From Flagellimonas amoyensis (GTDB lineage: Bacteria > Bacteroidota > Bacteroidia > Flavobacteriales > Flavobacteriaceae): a DNA stretch of 64,000 nt. Of the stretch, positions 17,047-26,998 are shown piece by piece (positions within the stretch are counted from its first letter, which is position 1; each line of letters begins with the position of its first letter). A program made the translations under genes and the position numbers. Below the pieces are notes generated by a model. The model was not told the DNA's origin, did not search any database, and saw only the letters and a list, made by a program, of their open reading frames with translations. The stretch covers positions 186,001 through 250,000 of the forward strand of contig NZ_QBUK01000007.1 in the NCBI RefSeq assembly GCF_003058265.1, in the 5' to 3' direction.

Positions 17047-18747
17047 TTAATACCCTGAACGCTGTGAATAGACACCTCCTGATGCATCAATTTCTATTTG
17101 GGGAATGGGAAGGAATTCATCCCTTCCTTCTGTAAAGGAAGCACCGCTGTAATAGGGTCTTTTACCGCTTTCGGCAAGCATATAGTCATTGATCCAGCTT
17201 GGAGCGATGCCCCACCTGACCAAATCATAAAAATGGTGTCCCTCATTATGCAGTTCCAGCCGTCGCTCCATACGGAGGGCCTTTCGGGCATATGCCTGTA
17301 CCACTCCCGTTGTGGGGTAAAGTTCAATGGAGTAATTAGCGGCCGGGTTGCTCGGATCGTTAAAATCATAGACCCTGGGTGAGTTCTTTGCCCTAGTCCG
17401 GATTTGGTTGATAATGGTCATTCCCGTCTCCACATCATTGAGTTCAATAGCGGCCTCGGCTTTCCAGAGCATGACATCACTTATTTTTATCAGAGGCCAA
17501 TCCAGAGCTCCCTTGGCCCAGGGAAACCCGCCCGAGGACCTTAAATCCGAATAAGGGTCGATTTGGTTCTTCTTCCTTACATAATAGCCGTAGGTGGCAA
17601 CGTCCCTGTTCCAATTGTCCTGCATAGGCATACCTTCCCATTTTTTCCATGTGATTCCCGGCCTTCCAATGGAATGGTCCAACCTCGGGTCCACAGGAGT
17701 GGTAATATCCCTGGGATCCAAATCTGAATTGTTATAGGTATCCAATAAGGGAAGTCCGACATCATCAACTTTAAACGCGTTCACTATATTCTGGGAGGGT
17801 TTGTCAAAGTCATCACCATTGAGATAGGGATGATTGGTATCGTCAGCGGGTGAATCCGGAGAGTTCAAAAGATTGCCGAAATCCAGGTTGCCAAATTCTG
17901 AACCATCATTGATCGAATATTGAATCGCAAAGACATTCTCCTCGTTGGCATATCCCGGTGTGGAATATAGCTTTTCGATATCATCTACCAATCCATAGGG
18001 TCCCGCCAATACGATATTGGCGTTCGTGATCACTTGTTGCCACTGTCCTCGGAATAATTTTGCCTTGGCCAGATAGGCATGGGCAACTAATTTATTGACT
18101 CTTCCCAGGTCAGGTTGTGTTTCAGGCAACACAGGGATCGCTGCGTTGAGGTCTTCCTCAATTTTACCCCATAGAAAATCCTCATCGAACGAGTTCTCAA
18201 TATTAGGTACCTCTTCAACAGGGGTGTTTTCGTCCAAATAGACAAATGACCCAAAGTTTTTCATGGCCTCAAAATAGAAATGGGCCCTGAGTACACGTAA
18301 TTCGGCCAATCTTACCTCTGCATTGGGAAAATCAGAGGCATTCGCAATGGTGGTCATTGCGCTATTGATCCTAAAAATTCCAAAATAAATGGCTCTCCAA
18401 AGGTTATATACGTTTTCCGATGAAGGAAACACTTGATGGATTTCCAGGGCGTGCATTCCCCCTCCTGGATTGTCCCCGACACCACCACCGCCTTTGTAAG
18501 CATCGCCACTTCTGATATCTGAGAAGCACCAGTTTGATGGTGCATGGTCAAATGGCCAATTATCTCTAGTTTCGCCTGTATTGTACCGATAATCCAAGGT
18601 ACTGTATGCACTTACAACCAACTGCTCCAGATCAAGGTTATCCTCAGATATTACATTCTCAGGACTTACATCCAAATAATCTTCCGAACATGATGCCAAA
18701 GACAGGATGGCTATGGACATCATTAGTATTCTTATATTTTTTTTCAT
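17047..18747 (-). CDS. SusD/RagB-family nutrient-binding outer membrane lipoprotein
   Basis: A 566-residue SusD-type lipoprotein that would form the lid over the SusC channel and bind fructo-oligosaccharides. The start at 18747 gives MKKNIRILMMSIAILSLASC with Cys20 in the lipobox LASC, followed by SEDYLDVSPENV, the usual SusD N-terminus. Helical TPR-like segments include VRLAELRVLRAHFYFEAMKN, the family's conserved RALRA..Y region. The C-terminus has RMERRLELHNEGHHFYDLVRWG and ends with FLPIPQIEIDASGG, both diagnostic. The longer frame to 18816 has no signal peptide and is rejected. It begins 4 bases after the SusC stop, so the two are translated as a pair. Confidence 0.95.
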   Translation of the reverse strand: MKKNIRILMMSIAILSLASCSEDYLDVSPENVISEDNLDLEQLVVSAYSTLDYRYNTGETRDNWPFDHAPSNWCFSDIRSGDAYKGGGGVGDNPGGGMHALEIHQVFPSSENVYNLWRAIYFGIFRINSAMTTIANASDFPNAEVRLAELRVLRAHFYFEAMKNFGSFVYLDENTPVEEVPNIENSFDEDFLWGKIEEDLNAAIPVLPETQPDLGRVNKLVAHAYLAKAKLFRGQWQQVITNANIVLAGPYGLVDDIEKLYSTPGYANEENVFAIQYSINDGSEFGNLDFGNLLNSPDSPADDTNHPYLNGDDFDKPSQNIVNAFKVDDVGLPLLDTYNNSDLDPRDITTPVDPRLDHSIGRPGITWKKWEGMPMQDNWNRDVATYGYYVRKKNQIDPYSDLRSSGGFPWAKGALDWPLIKISDVMLWKAEAAIELNDVETGMTIINQIRTRAKNSPRVYDFNDPSNPAANYSIELYPTTGVVQAYARKALRMERRLELHNEGHHFYDLVRWGIAPSWINDYMLAESGKRPYYSGASFTEGRDEFLPIPQIEIDASGGVYSQRSGY

Positions 18748-18751
18748 CTTT

Positions 18752-21700
18752 TTAGAATTGTAGATTAAACCCGAGACTAAAAGTTTTCGTATGCGGATAG
18801 ACACCCATACCGGCAATTCCGATACCGGTCCTGCTCAATCCGGGCACCTCATAATCAAATCCCGTGAAGGGTGTTATGTTGATCAAATTTTCAGCCTGGA
18901 TATAGACCCTTGCCATTTTTATGCCCAGTTTGCTGGTCGTTTCAGGATCAAAATTGTAAGCAAGGTTGATATTCTTGAGTCTAAAGAAAGACCCATCTTC
19001 CACAAAATAGGTCGATGGTCTTTTTTGATCATTGGAATCTGTCGTGCTCAAGGCCGGAATGGTCGAATTTGCATTGCTTGGGGACCAGGCATCCAAGGTA
19101 TTCAACCCATGGTTGAAACCGAAATATGGAAAATCCAACAATTCCCTTTGGGCATTGTACATGTCGTTCCCTTGTCTTCCATCAAAGAATAGACTGAAAT
19201 CCCATCGTTTGTAGGATGCGGAAAGATTAATCCCATAGGTAAAATCCGGATGTGGATTACCAATTATAGTCCTGTCATCCTGATCAATGACCCCATCACC
19301 ATTAAGATCTCTGTACCGAATGTTCCCAAGTGCCTTTCCAGTTTGTTCGGCATGTACCGCCACTTCCTCGGGAGTCCTGAAAATCCCATCGGCCACATAT
19401 CCGAAATAAGAACCTATGGGATGTCCGACACCCGTATATGAGACGCCCTGTAAAATGAAATTCTCGGAATTACTGATACTTGTGATCTCATTTTTATAGG
19501 CAGAAAAAGTTAGGTCAACCCCAAATTTAAAATCATGAATAGGACTCGATGAATAACCGAGCAAGATGTCCAATCCCCGGTTGACCATGTCACCGGCATT
19601 AAAGAAGAGGGTACTCCCAGCTTCACCAAGTACGGAGGGTTGAATGGTTTGCAACAAAAGGTCCGATGTGGTTTTTTCATAGACATCGACCACCAAGTTG
19701 ATGCTATTGTCGAACAGGTTGGCATCCAATCCGATATTGGTTTGATAGGACTGCTCCCATTTAAGATCAGGATTACCTACTTGATTAGGCGAGACCCCAA
19801 TGGAGATGCCCCCATTTCCACCACCTGAGAGATCATAATTACTGTTTTCCACCGCGGTTTGGTAAATCGAATACTGTGCATATTCCAGAATATCCGCATT
19901 TCCATTACCTCCCCAAGAAGCCCTTAATTTTAAATTGTTAAAAACATTTGATTCGTTCAAAAAGTTTTCATTGGACAAGGTCCAACCAACAGATGCCGTT
20001 GGGAAGACCCCATATCTATTGTTCCGACCAAATCTTGAGCTTCCATCCCTTCGGACACTTGCGGATGCATAATATTTGTCCGAATAATCATAGGATACTT
20101 TGGCGAACATGGACTCACGTTTACTATCGGCCCCGATGCCATATGCATCCAACAGGGAATTATCGGCAATGATATCATACTGATCGATATTCTCGAAATC
20201 CACCTTGGTTCCCATGGGCACCTGAATCCTTTTAAAGTCATTGTCCTGATCTCTTTCATAGGTTTCATGTCCCGCAAAGGCGTTGACGGTATGGTTGCCA
20301 AAATCCTTGTTGAACCGTAACAAATTTGTAAAAATGTAGGTGTCGGAAACATTTCTGTTTCTTGCGAAGCGCTGATAATTTAGGCCATCCTCAATAAATA
20401 TATTTCCCAGAATGCTTCCATTTTGGTTGAAGGAGGCCGTTTGTTCATCATACTTATAGCTGTTATGGTCAAAATTAAACTTGGAAGAAAAGGTCAACCC
20501 ATCCAAAATATTGATATCGGCATATATATTTCCAAAGGTTCGCCATGTTTTTTGGACATTGTCCTTGTTGATGTATAGGATGGCCAAGGGATTCCATTTA
20601 TCCTGCAAACCAGCTCCAGTTGGCCCTCCGTAAGTTCCATCTTCACCATAAACTGGAATCAAAGGGTTTTGTAATAGGGCATCTTCCATGGAATTTGACC
20701 TCACTTCCCTAAAGTTTGCAACCGTTAAATTCTCTCCGATGGTCAATCTATTCTTGAAAAGATTGACACTGGAGTTGAGTCTTAATGTGATTCTTTCATA
20801 AAAAGTATGTGAGATGATACCATCATCTTTTGCGTGTCCGAACCCGGAGAATACCTTAAACTTATCAGAGGCATAGGAATATCCCAAATCGGTTGTAGTA
20901 GAAATTGAATTACCTGTGATGACATCCACCCAATCCGTATCGGAGACCCTTAAATTATTGTTGGCATCCAAGAATTCTGGCAAGGGTGTTCCCGGGGTGT
21001 ATATGAGACTACCGGCCACGACAGGCACACCGCCCTGGGCCGCATACCTCACATCCAGCCAATCCTGGGCGTTCAACACGTTGAAATTCTCCCGAATCGT
21101 GTTCAGGGTGACCCTAGAATCCAAGGTCAATCTACTCGTTCCGCTTTTCGCCTGTTTGGTTGTTACTACAATTACCCCCCTTGCAGCCTCTGTTCCATAA
21201 ATCCCCGCAGAAGCAGCATCCTTTAGGATTTGAATGCTCTCCACATCATTAGGGTTCAATCCTGCCGGGTTATTGGTCTGTACACCGTCAATTACCCACA
21301 ACGGGCCAGTTCCTCCAAAAACGGAGGTCAGACCACGTATGGAAATTTGGGTGTCATTACCCCCTGGGACACCTGATGACGTTAAATTAAGTCCAGGGAC
21401 CCTGGATTGCAACTTTGATATTACATTGGGCGTGGATACTGTATTGAGTTCATCCACATCGACCACGGAGATCGCACCTGTGATATCCTTCTTTTTTTCC
21501 GTGGTGTATCCCGTGATCACAACGGCATCCAACTGAAAAGTATCTTCCTGAAGTATTGCGTCATAATTTGCCCCTTGGGCCACAGCTATTTCCACGGACT
21601 TAAAACCAACATAGGATACAACAAGGGTTTCCCCATAGTTGGCGTCTATCTGGTAATTCCCGTCAAAATCGGTTTGGGTACCTCTGTTCGTCCCTCGGAC

Positions 21701-21826
21701 CAACACCGTGGCACCCAGAAGCGGCAATCCATCACTTTCTGAAGTGACCTTGCCATTGACAGCCACTTCTTGGGCAAATGAAAGCCCAACAGTGAACATC
21801 AGACATATATAAATTAGTTTATTCAT
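18752..21826 (-). CDS. SusC/RagA-family TonB-linked outer membrane transporter
   Basis: A 1024-residue TonB-dependent transporter for fructo-oligosaccharides (substrate inferred from the locus). It has a signal peptide (MNKLIYICLMFTVGLSFAQ), then a CarboxypepD_reg-like domain (about 23-97). The plug contains the SusC signature DAVVITGYTTEKKKDITGAI (about 100-119) and the SusC-specific IQILKDAASAGIYGTEAARG, followed by a long beta-barrel. It ends in FSLGFNLQF, with the terminal aromatic residue used by the BAM complex. It is followed 4 bases later by susD and preceded by a GH32 gene with a 74-base gap, so expression from the same long transcript is likely. Confidence 0.96.
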   Translation of the reverse strand: MNKLIYICLMFTVGLSFAQEVAVNGKVTSESDGLPLLGATVLVRGTNRGTQTDFDGNYQIDANYGETLVVSYVGFKSVEIAVAQGANYDAILQEDTFQLDAVVITGYTTEKKKDITGAISVVDVDELNTVSTPNVISKLQSRVPGLNLTSSGVPGGNDTQISIRGLTSVFGGTGPLWVIDGVQTNNPAGLNPNDVESIQILKDAASAGIYGTEAARGVIVVTTKQAKSGTSRLTLDSRVTLNTIRENFNVLNAQDWLDVRYAAQGGVPVVAGSLIYTPGTPLPEFLDANNNLRVSDTDWVDVITGNSISTTTDLGYSYASDKFKVFSGFGHAKDDGIISHTFYERITLRLNSSVNLFKNRLTIGENLTVANFREVRSNSMEDALLQNPLIPVYGEDGTYGGPTGAGLQDKWNPLAILYINKDNVQKTWRTFGNIYADINILDGLTFSSKFNFDHNSYKYDEQTASFNQNGSILGNIFIEDGLNYQRFARNRNVSDTYIFTNLLRFNKDFGNHTVNAFAGHETYERDQDNDFKRIQVPMGTKVDFENIDQYDIIADNSLLDAYGIGADSKRESMFAKVSYDYSDKYYASASVRRDGSSRFGRNNRYGVFPTASVGWTLSNENFLNESNVFNNLKLRASWGGNGNADILEYAQYSIYQTAVENSNYDLSGGGNGGISIGVSPNQVGNPDLKWEQSYQTNIGLDANLFDNSINLVVDVYEKTTSDLLLQTIQPSVLGEAGSTLFFNAGDMVNRGLDILLGYSSSPIHDFKFGVDLTFSAYKNEITSISNSENFILQGVSYTGVGHPIGSYFGYVADGIFRTPEEVAVHAEQTGKALGNIRYRDLNGDGVIDQDDRTIIGNPHPDFTYGINLSASYKRWDFSLFFDGRQGNDMYNAQRELLDFPYFGFNHGLNTLDAWSPSNANSTIPALSTTDSNDQKRPSTYFVEDGSFFRLKNINLAYNFDPETTSKLGIKMARVYIQAENLINITPFTGFDYEVPGLSRTGIGIAGMGVYPHTKTFSLGFNLQF

Positions 21827-21900
21827 TTAGTTAAAATTTTAGTTTGATTTCAGTTAATTTCAGTTTATCATGTTTGTTATTCCATAGGCCAATGAATTGG

Positions 21901-24120
21901 TTAATTATCAATGATATTATAGATTGTCACGTTTGCTGTCGCAGTTCCTCCTGTAACAAAAAGGTCTACACCGTTGGCATTCACTGAAGTCGGGAAAAAG
22001 CGTCCTGTAAAATGGGATTTGTCATCTATGAAGACCTCCATTACGGACCCATCCACAAAAACCCTGAGATTGATGGTCGATCCAGGTTCAATGGTATAGT
22101 CACCTTTCCGCACATCCTTCCTTACCCTTTGGTCTAAGGAGGCCTTGGAGGCATCCACTACCCATTCTTGGCTGACCATGTCATAGTACACCTTATACAA
22201 CTCCTCATTGTCAGGAGTTTTGCCCAAAATGAATCCGATTAAATCGGCATCCCCGGTTTCTATTGTGGCGGACATTTCAAAATGACGTCCTGTATAGCCG
22301 TTCAAATAATCGGTGTCACCATCCGTAAGGGCAATACCATTGAACTGTTGCTGTTCTCCCCTAAGTCCTGTCAAGTCAGGATGTGGGCTTATGATGATAT
22401 CGCCTGCGGCGTTCAAGGTCCAAACCTGTGGCAAGCTGAACAAATTGGCCCATCCCTGCTCCATTTGAAATTGCGGACTTACTTCGTCCGGGATAATTCC
22501 AATGGCCGTAATGTTGCCAGCATTGTCGGTGGTGACCGTAGGGGATAGAAACCCATTGACAACCTCTAATTTTTTTGCCTCCTCAAAATCTGGGATAAAT
22601 TTCCCATCCACAAAATTCCCGATCCAGTAAGTGGTTACTGCAGGTGTATTGTCCGGGGTTTTTTGGACCAATAACATTTCCTTTCCGTTGGGAAATTCAT
22701 AGCGTACGGGCATTTCCCAAAACTGGCCATCCCCTTCATTTTTCTGTCCCTGGTAAGCGATGCCACCATAGATCCAGTTTTCAAAATCCGTACTACTGTA
22801 GTAAACTACATTTGCCCCAATGGTGGATATTCCACTACCTATCACCATATGGTATTTTCCATCCTTATGCCATACGAATGGATCACGAAAATCCATATCC
22901 ACATCAGAAGGAGCCCTTGGAATAACCGGATTGTCCACATTTTTGATCAAGGTTTGGTAATTATCCAGGGAAGTGGCGGTTCCCATTCCCGCCTTAACCC
23001 CATCCACCCCTGTATATACTACAGCCGGTGTGTCGTTCTCGAGAATAACAGAGCATCCGGACCATATACCATGATGGTCCCAGCCTTCGGTTGGCCAGAG
23101 GACGGCATTCTCTTCTTCCCAATGTATTAGGTCAGGACTAATCAGATGTCCCCAGTTTTGTTGGGCTATACCCAAAAAAACATCGTTTTTCTGATAGAAC
23201 ATATGATAGGCATTTCCTTGGTACACCAATCCATAGGATTCATTGGCCCAGCCATAATCTGGAATAGGGTGGTATTTAGTTCTGTTGGTATCCCCCGAAT
23301 AATCGATGTCATAACTAAAGTTGACCTGATTGGGCGCTGAATAGCCATTCGCAATTTGGGCCACATTTTGTTGTGTGGCCTCCCCTGCATAAACCTTTAT
23401 CTCATCTATGCTCCCAGAAAAATAATCCACATCATATATTCCCATCTTTTCACCATTGGTGTTCTTACCGATTTTTACAGGGATAGTAGTGGCTGCCCAT
23501 GATATCTCACCTGAAGGGACAACCACGGTTTTAAGGGCCACATTGTTCAAATAAATAATCAAATAGGTCTTTTCTGCACTGAGCCCGACCACTACATGGT
23601 TCCATTCGTTCCTATCTAGACTTTCCGTAGTGACCTGTTCCTGTGCCACCCCATTGATATGGTATTTGACTACAATTTGACCGAACTTATTGATGGCCAA
23701 ACTCAGTCCTGAATTGGCTCCCTGTGATGTCATTGCCAAAATTCCCGCTGTACCCACTGGGTATGATTTGGGTGCGGCCCAGACCGATACGACCAAATTT
23801 TTGTTGGGCATTGGGTTTGTGGGCAGTTCACCCACGACTTGATTGGACAGGCCGTCAAAAAATAGGCTTTGCCCCTTTACCCCTGCCATTCGGCTAATAT
23901 GGTTTCCCTCGATCCCGAAAGAATTTCGGGTATGGACTTCCTTGGTGTCCGTTCCAGAAGTCTCATCCAGCTTAAATTCGTATACCTCCCGTAACTCGTT
24001 CACTGGATCTGGATCCGGATCCGGTACCGGCTTTGTTTCATCCTTACTACAGGAAATGCATCCTGATATGGAGAACAGGGTAAATGCAATGCTTAACAGT
24101 TGGGTGATCTTACTCTTCAT
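21901..24120 (-). CDS. GH32-like lipoprotein with N-terminal LamG-type domain and Asp-to-Glu nucleophile change
   Basis: A 739-residue lipoprotein (lipobox ISGC, Cys21) with an Asp-Pro repeat linker (residues 32-39) of the kind seen in surface-exposed lipoproteins. A LamG/concanavalin-like domain (about 45-250, with VVVSVWAAPKSYP and NEWNHVVVGLS) precedes the GH32 propeller. The nucleophile box reads YGWANESYGLVYQGNAYHM, so Glu294 replaces the catalytic Asp; FRDPFVW and FWEMPVRYEF keep the transition-state Asp and the acid/base Glu. The C-terminal sandwich contains VFVDGSVMEVFIDD. The start codon ATG overlaps the last 11 bases of the upstream MFS-GH32 gene, suggesting translational coupling. 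It resembles the LamG-GH32 protein at 11775-14036 in layout. Confidence 0.87.
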   Translation of the reverse strand: MKSKITQLLSIAFTLFSISGCISCSKDETKPVPDPDPDPVNELREVYEFKLDETSGTDTKEVHTRNSFGIEGNHISRMAGVKGQSLFFDGLSNQVVGELPTNPMPNKNLVVSVWAAPKSYPVGTAGILAMTSQGANSGLSLAINKFGQIVVKYHINGVAQEQVTTESLDRNEWNHVVVGLSAEKTYLIIYLNNVALKTVVVPSGEISWAATTIPVKIGKNTNGEKMGIYDVDYFSGSIDEIKVYAGEATQQNVAQIANGYSAPNQVNFSYDIDYSGDTNRTKYHPIPDYGWANESYGLVYQGNAYHMFYQKNDVFLGIAQQNWGHLISPDLIHWEEENAVLWPTEGWDHHGIWSGCSVILENDTPAVVYTGVDGVKAGMGTATSLDNYQTLIKNVDNPVIPRAPSDVDMDFRDPFVWHKDGKYHMVIGSGISTIGANVVYYSSTDFENWIYGGIAYQGQKNEGDGQFWEMPVRYEFPNGKEMLLVQKTPDNTPAVTTYWIGNFVDGKFIPDFEEAKKLEVVNGFLSPTVTTDNAGNITAIGIIPDEVSPQFQMEQGWANLFSLPQVWTLNAAGDIIISPHPDLTGLRGEQQQFNGIALTDGDTDYLNGYTGRHFEMSATIETGDADLIGFILGKTPDNEELYKVYYDMVSQEWVVDASKASLDQRVRKDVRKGDYTIEPGSTINLRVFVDGSVMEVFIDDKSHFTGRFFPTSVNANGVDLFVTGGTATANVTIYNIIDN

Positions 24121-26998
24121 TTTTCGATGTATTTACTTCACTCAATGTGAATTTGTCCAAGGACATACTTTCAGGGTTGACGACTTTGAATTCTGAGAAC
24201 CCATGGTTAGGAAATACCTGTGTGGTCATGACGTATTCACCATCATTGATGAATATTTCAATGGAAGAAGCATCTATGGCCAACTGTAAGGACAACTTGT
24301 CACGACTCCCAATAGCCATTTTTTGATGGGATGTCTCCTTATATTGTTCACTGAATTCCGAACTACCTGTCTGTCCCCTATCCACAGAAAATATTCCGGT
24401 GCTCTTTTCATATTTTATAACATAGCTATCCCCACTTGGATTGGACAATTCAAGTTGTAATGAATCCTTGAAGGTCGCCTCAAGGGAAATGAAGCTCGCG
24501 GACAGATTTCCAAAAGTAAAATCCGTAGGAAAGCTACCGCTGATCCTATCAGCAGGTACTGGAGAAATTTCTTTTTTAAAGGTCTCGATCAATTGACTCT
24601 TGAGCAGGTACCCTTCCCCGTTTTTCACCAATTCCAGTTCCCTGGGCAGGGTCATGGCAGAACGCCATTTCTCAGTCGGTGTCTTTGTGGCATAGTTCCA
24701 GTTGCTCATCCATCCGATCAGGATACGTTTTTGGTCCGGAGTATTGTTATATGTAACGCCTGCATAATTATCGGTGCCATAATCGAGCCATTGGCTTTTC
24801 TTTTGGTCGGTTGTAAACGTGGCCCCATCATAGTCCCCTATGAAGTAACGGGTCCCGGACCCACCATTCGGTGCACTTTCCCCTCCATGGCTGACTATGA
24901 GCACCCATTTTTCCTCATCAGTTCCTTCTACTTTCAGTTTAAAAAGATCCGGGCATTCCCAAACACCAAGTGGTGGATTGTCATCAAACCCAAATTTGCT
25001 TTTCAAAGACCAATCCTTTAGATCTTCCGATTCATAGAATTGGATATGGTCCTTGGCTGCCAAGACCATTTGCCATTTGGCCTTTTCTTCGTTCCAGAAT
25101 ACTTTGGGATCCCTAAAATCCTTGATACCGGGGTTCTGGACGACCGGATTCCCTGCATACTTTTTCCATGTTTCACCGCTATCGGTACTATAGGCGATAC
25201 CTTGAGTCTGATAAATATCACTTCCATTGCTTTCCTTTTCGGGGTCATGGTACGTGAAAATGGCGACCATGGCATTTTTTCCAAAGCCCGCGGTATTATT
25301 TTTGTCCACGACCGCGCTTCCTGAAAATATGTAACCCAGACTATCCGGATATAGCGCAATGGGCAGATGCTCCCAATCGAGTAGGTCCTTACTCCTTGCA
25401 TGGCCCCAGTGCATGGGCCCCCAAACCGTATCATCGGGATAATGCTGATAAAAAAGGTGGTAATATCCATTATGGTATACGAGGCCATTGGGATCGTTCA
25501 TCCAATTTTCTTCTGGGGTAAAATGAAACTGGGGGCGATATTTTTCCACTGTTTTTTCTTTTTCGTTTTCTTGGTTTAAGGTCACAAGCTCATTTTGGTC
25601 TTTTTGGACTTTCTTACAACTGCCGATGAGCAACACTAGGATCATGGAGATGTATTTCGCTTTTTTTGTCATTGATTTTTTTTGTTTGGTTATTAATTTC
25701 TGGCTTGATTCTTCGAGGGAAACCCCTTTTGTCTCTGGCATAATAAAGGCTACAAAAAGCAGTTGTAGCACCATCATAAAAGCAAAAAAGGCAAATACGG
25801 CCCCTGCTCCAACCATGGAGAACAATACTGGGATAAGTGATGGAATGATTGCTGCGAGTACCCAATGGACAGAACTCCCAAAAGATTGCCCTGAACTTCT
25901 TAGGTGATTGGGAAATATCTCAGAGATAAATACCCAAATGACCGCCCCCTGACCAATGGCATGTGAGGCAATAAAGAGAAAAAGGAAAATGGGCACCGCA
26001 AGGCCTGTCCATTCTAGAAAAAAGGCACAGGAAACCAAAGTCAATGATATAATATATCCCACCGAACCGAAATACATCAATTGTTTTCTGCCCAGCCTAT
26101 CGATCAAATAGACCCCCAACAAAGTGAATACCAAATTGGTGATGCCTATACCAATACTACTCAACAAGGCTGTACTTTCGCCGAGTCCAGCTTCCTCAAA
26201 AATCCGTGGAGCGTAGTATAAAAAGGCATTGATTCCCGATAGTTGGTTAAAAAGAGCTATGAGAAATGCCAAAATCAAGGGAAACCTGTATTTTTTGTCA
26301 AAAATGGTTTCAAATTTGTCATTATTGTCCTTATCCTCCTGGATTTTCAACATCAGAGCCTCTGCATCCCTATCGGGATCAATACGCTGAAGTACCTCGC
26401 GAGCCTCATTAGTTCTAAACTTTGACAATAGCCATCTTGGGCTCTTGGGCACACTCAACACGAATAGGGTGTAAATTATCGCAGGTATGGCCTCCACACC
26501 CATCATCCATCTCCAGTCGTTCTCTCCAATACCATTCAATAAAAAATTGGAGAAGAATGCAATAAGAATCCCAAATACGATATTAAATTGGTAGAGGCCC
26601 ACAAGTTTGCCCCGATCCTTTGGAGGAGCTATTTCGGAAATATAGGCCGGAGCTGCGATGGTAGAGGCCCCAACACCTATACCGCCAATCAGCCTGAAAA
26701 TGGCAAAGATATACGGGTCATTTGCAAATGCAGACCCCAGTGCTGAGATGGTGTACAATACCCCTATCCAAAGCAGGGTATTTTTACGTCCTATCCTATC
26801 GGTGGGTATACCTCCAAAAATCGCTCCGATTATCGTTCCCCAAAGTGCAGTGGCCATCACGACCATTCCATGGAAAACATCAGATGAACCCCAAAGCGCC
26901 TGTAGTTTTTTATCGGCCCCGGAAATGACCACTGTATCAAAACCAAAAAGGAACCCTGCCAAAGCTGCCGTGGTGGCCCATACCCAAATTTTTTTCAT
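24110..26998 (-). CDS. MFS sugar porter fused in frame to a GH32 fructan hydrolase lipoprotein
   Basis: A single open frame of 962 codons holding two normal proteins. Residues 1-442 are a 12-helix sugar porter of the major facilitator superfamily: GFLFGFDTVVISGA in helix 1, DRIGRKNT, PKSPRWLLSK, DRLGRKQL and the C-terminal PETKGVSLEE. It would carry fructose across the inner membrane. At Met443 a lipoprotein signal begins (MTKKAKYISMILVLLIGSC, Cys461). A canonical GH32 enzyme follows, with nucleophile Asp502 in WMNDPNGLVY, FRDPKVFW, WECPDLFKL and the sandwich motif IDASSIEIFINDGE. The two parts are joined through a run of eight A residues; with seven, the porter would end in a TGA overlapping the GH32 ATG. 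It may be a real fusion, a slippage site or an indel error. The gene is first in the PUL operon. Confidence 0.88.
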   Translation of the reverse strand: MKKIWVWATTAALAGFLFGFDTVVISGADKKLQALWGSSDVFHGMVVMATALWGTIIGAIFGGIPTDRIGRKNTLLWIGVLYTISALGSAFANDPYIFAIFRLIGGIGVGASTIAAPAYISEIAPPKDRGKLVGLYQFNIVFGILIAFFSNFLLNGIGENDWRWMMGVEAIPAIIYTLFVLSVPKSPRWLLSKFRTNEAREVLQRIDPDRDAEALMLKIQEDKDNNDKFETIFDKKYRFPLILAFLIALFNQLSGINAFLYYAPRIFEEAGLGESTALLSSIGIGITNLVFTLLGVYLIDRLGRKQLMYFGSVGYIISLTLVSCAFFLEWTGLAVPIFLFLFIASHAIGQGAVIWVFISEIFPNHLRSSGQSFGSSVHWVLAAIIPSLIPVLFSMVGAGAVFAFFAFMMVLQLLFVAFIMPETKGVSLEESSQKLITKQKKSMTKKAKYISMILVLLIGSCKKVQKDQNELVTLNQENEKEKTVEKYRPQFHFTPEENWMNDPNGLVYHNGYYHLFYQHYPDDTVWGPMHWGHARSKDLLDWEHLPIALYPDSLGYIFSGSAVVDKNNTAGFGKNAMVAIFTYHDPEKESNGSDIYQTQGIAYSTDSGETWKKYAGNPVVQNPGIKDFRDPKVFWNEEKAKWQMVLAAKDHIQFYESEDLKDWSLKSKFGFDDNPPLGVWECPDLFKLKVEGTDEEKWVLIVSHGGESAPNGGSGTRYFIGDYDGATFTTDQKKSQWLDYGTDNYAGVTYNNTPDQKRILIGWMSNWNYATKTPTEKWRSAMTLPRELELVKNGEGYLLKSQLIETFKKEISPVPADRISGSFPTDFTFGNLSASFISLEATFKDSLQLELSNPSGDSYVIKYEKSTGIFSVDRGQTGSSEFSEQYKETSHQKMAIGSRDKLSLQLAIDASSIEIFINDGEYVMTTQVFPNHGFSEFKVVNPESMSLDKFTLSEVNTSKNEE
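25669..25683 (-). other. A8 run and ATGA at the porter/GH32 junction
   Basis: The minus strand has eight A residues (25683-25676) followed by TCAATGA. As read, the porter frame passes through and is in phase with the ATG of the GH32 lipoprotein (25672-25670). Loss of one A would place TGA (25671-25669) in the porter frame, giving the common four-base ATGA stop/start overlap. Confidence 0.8.
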
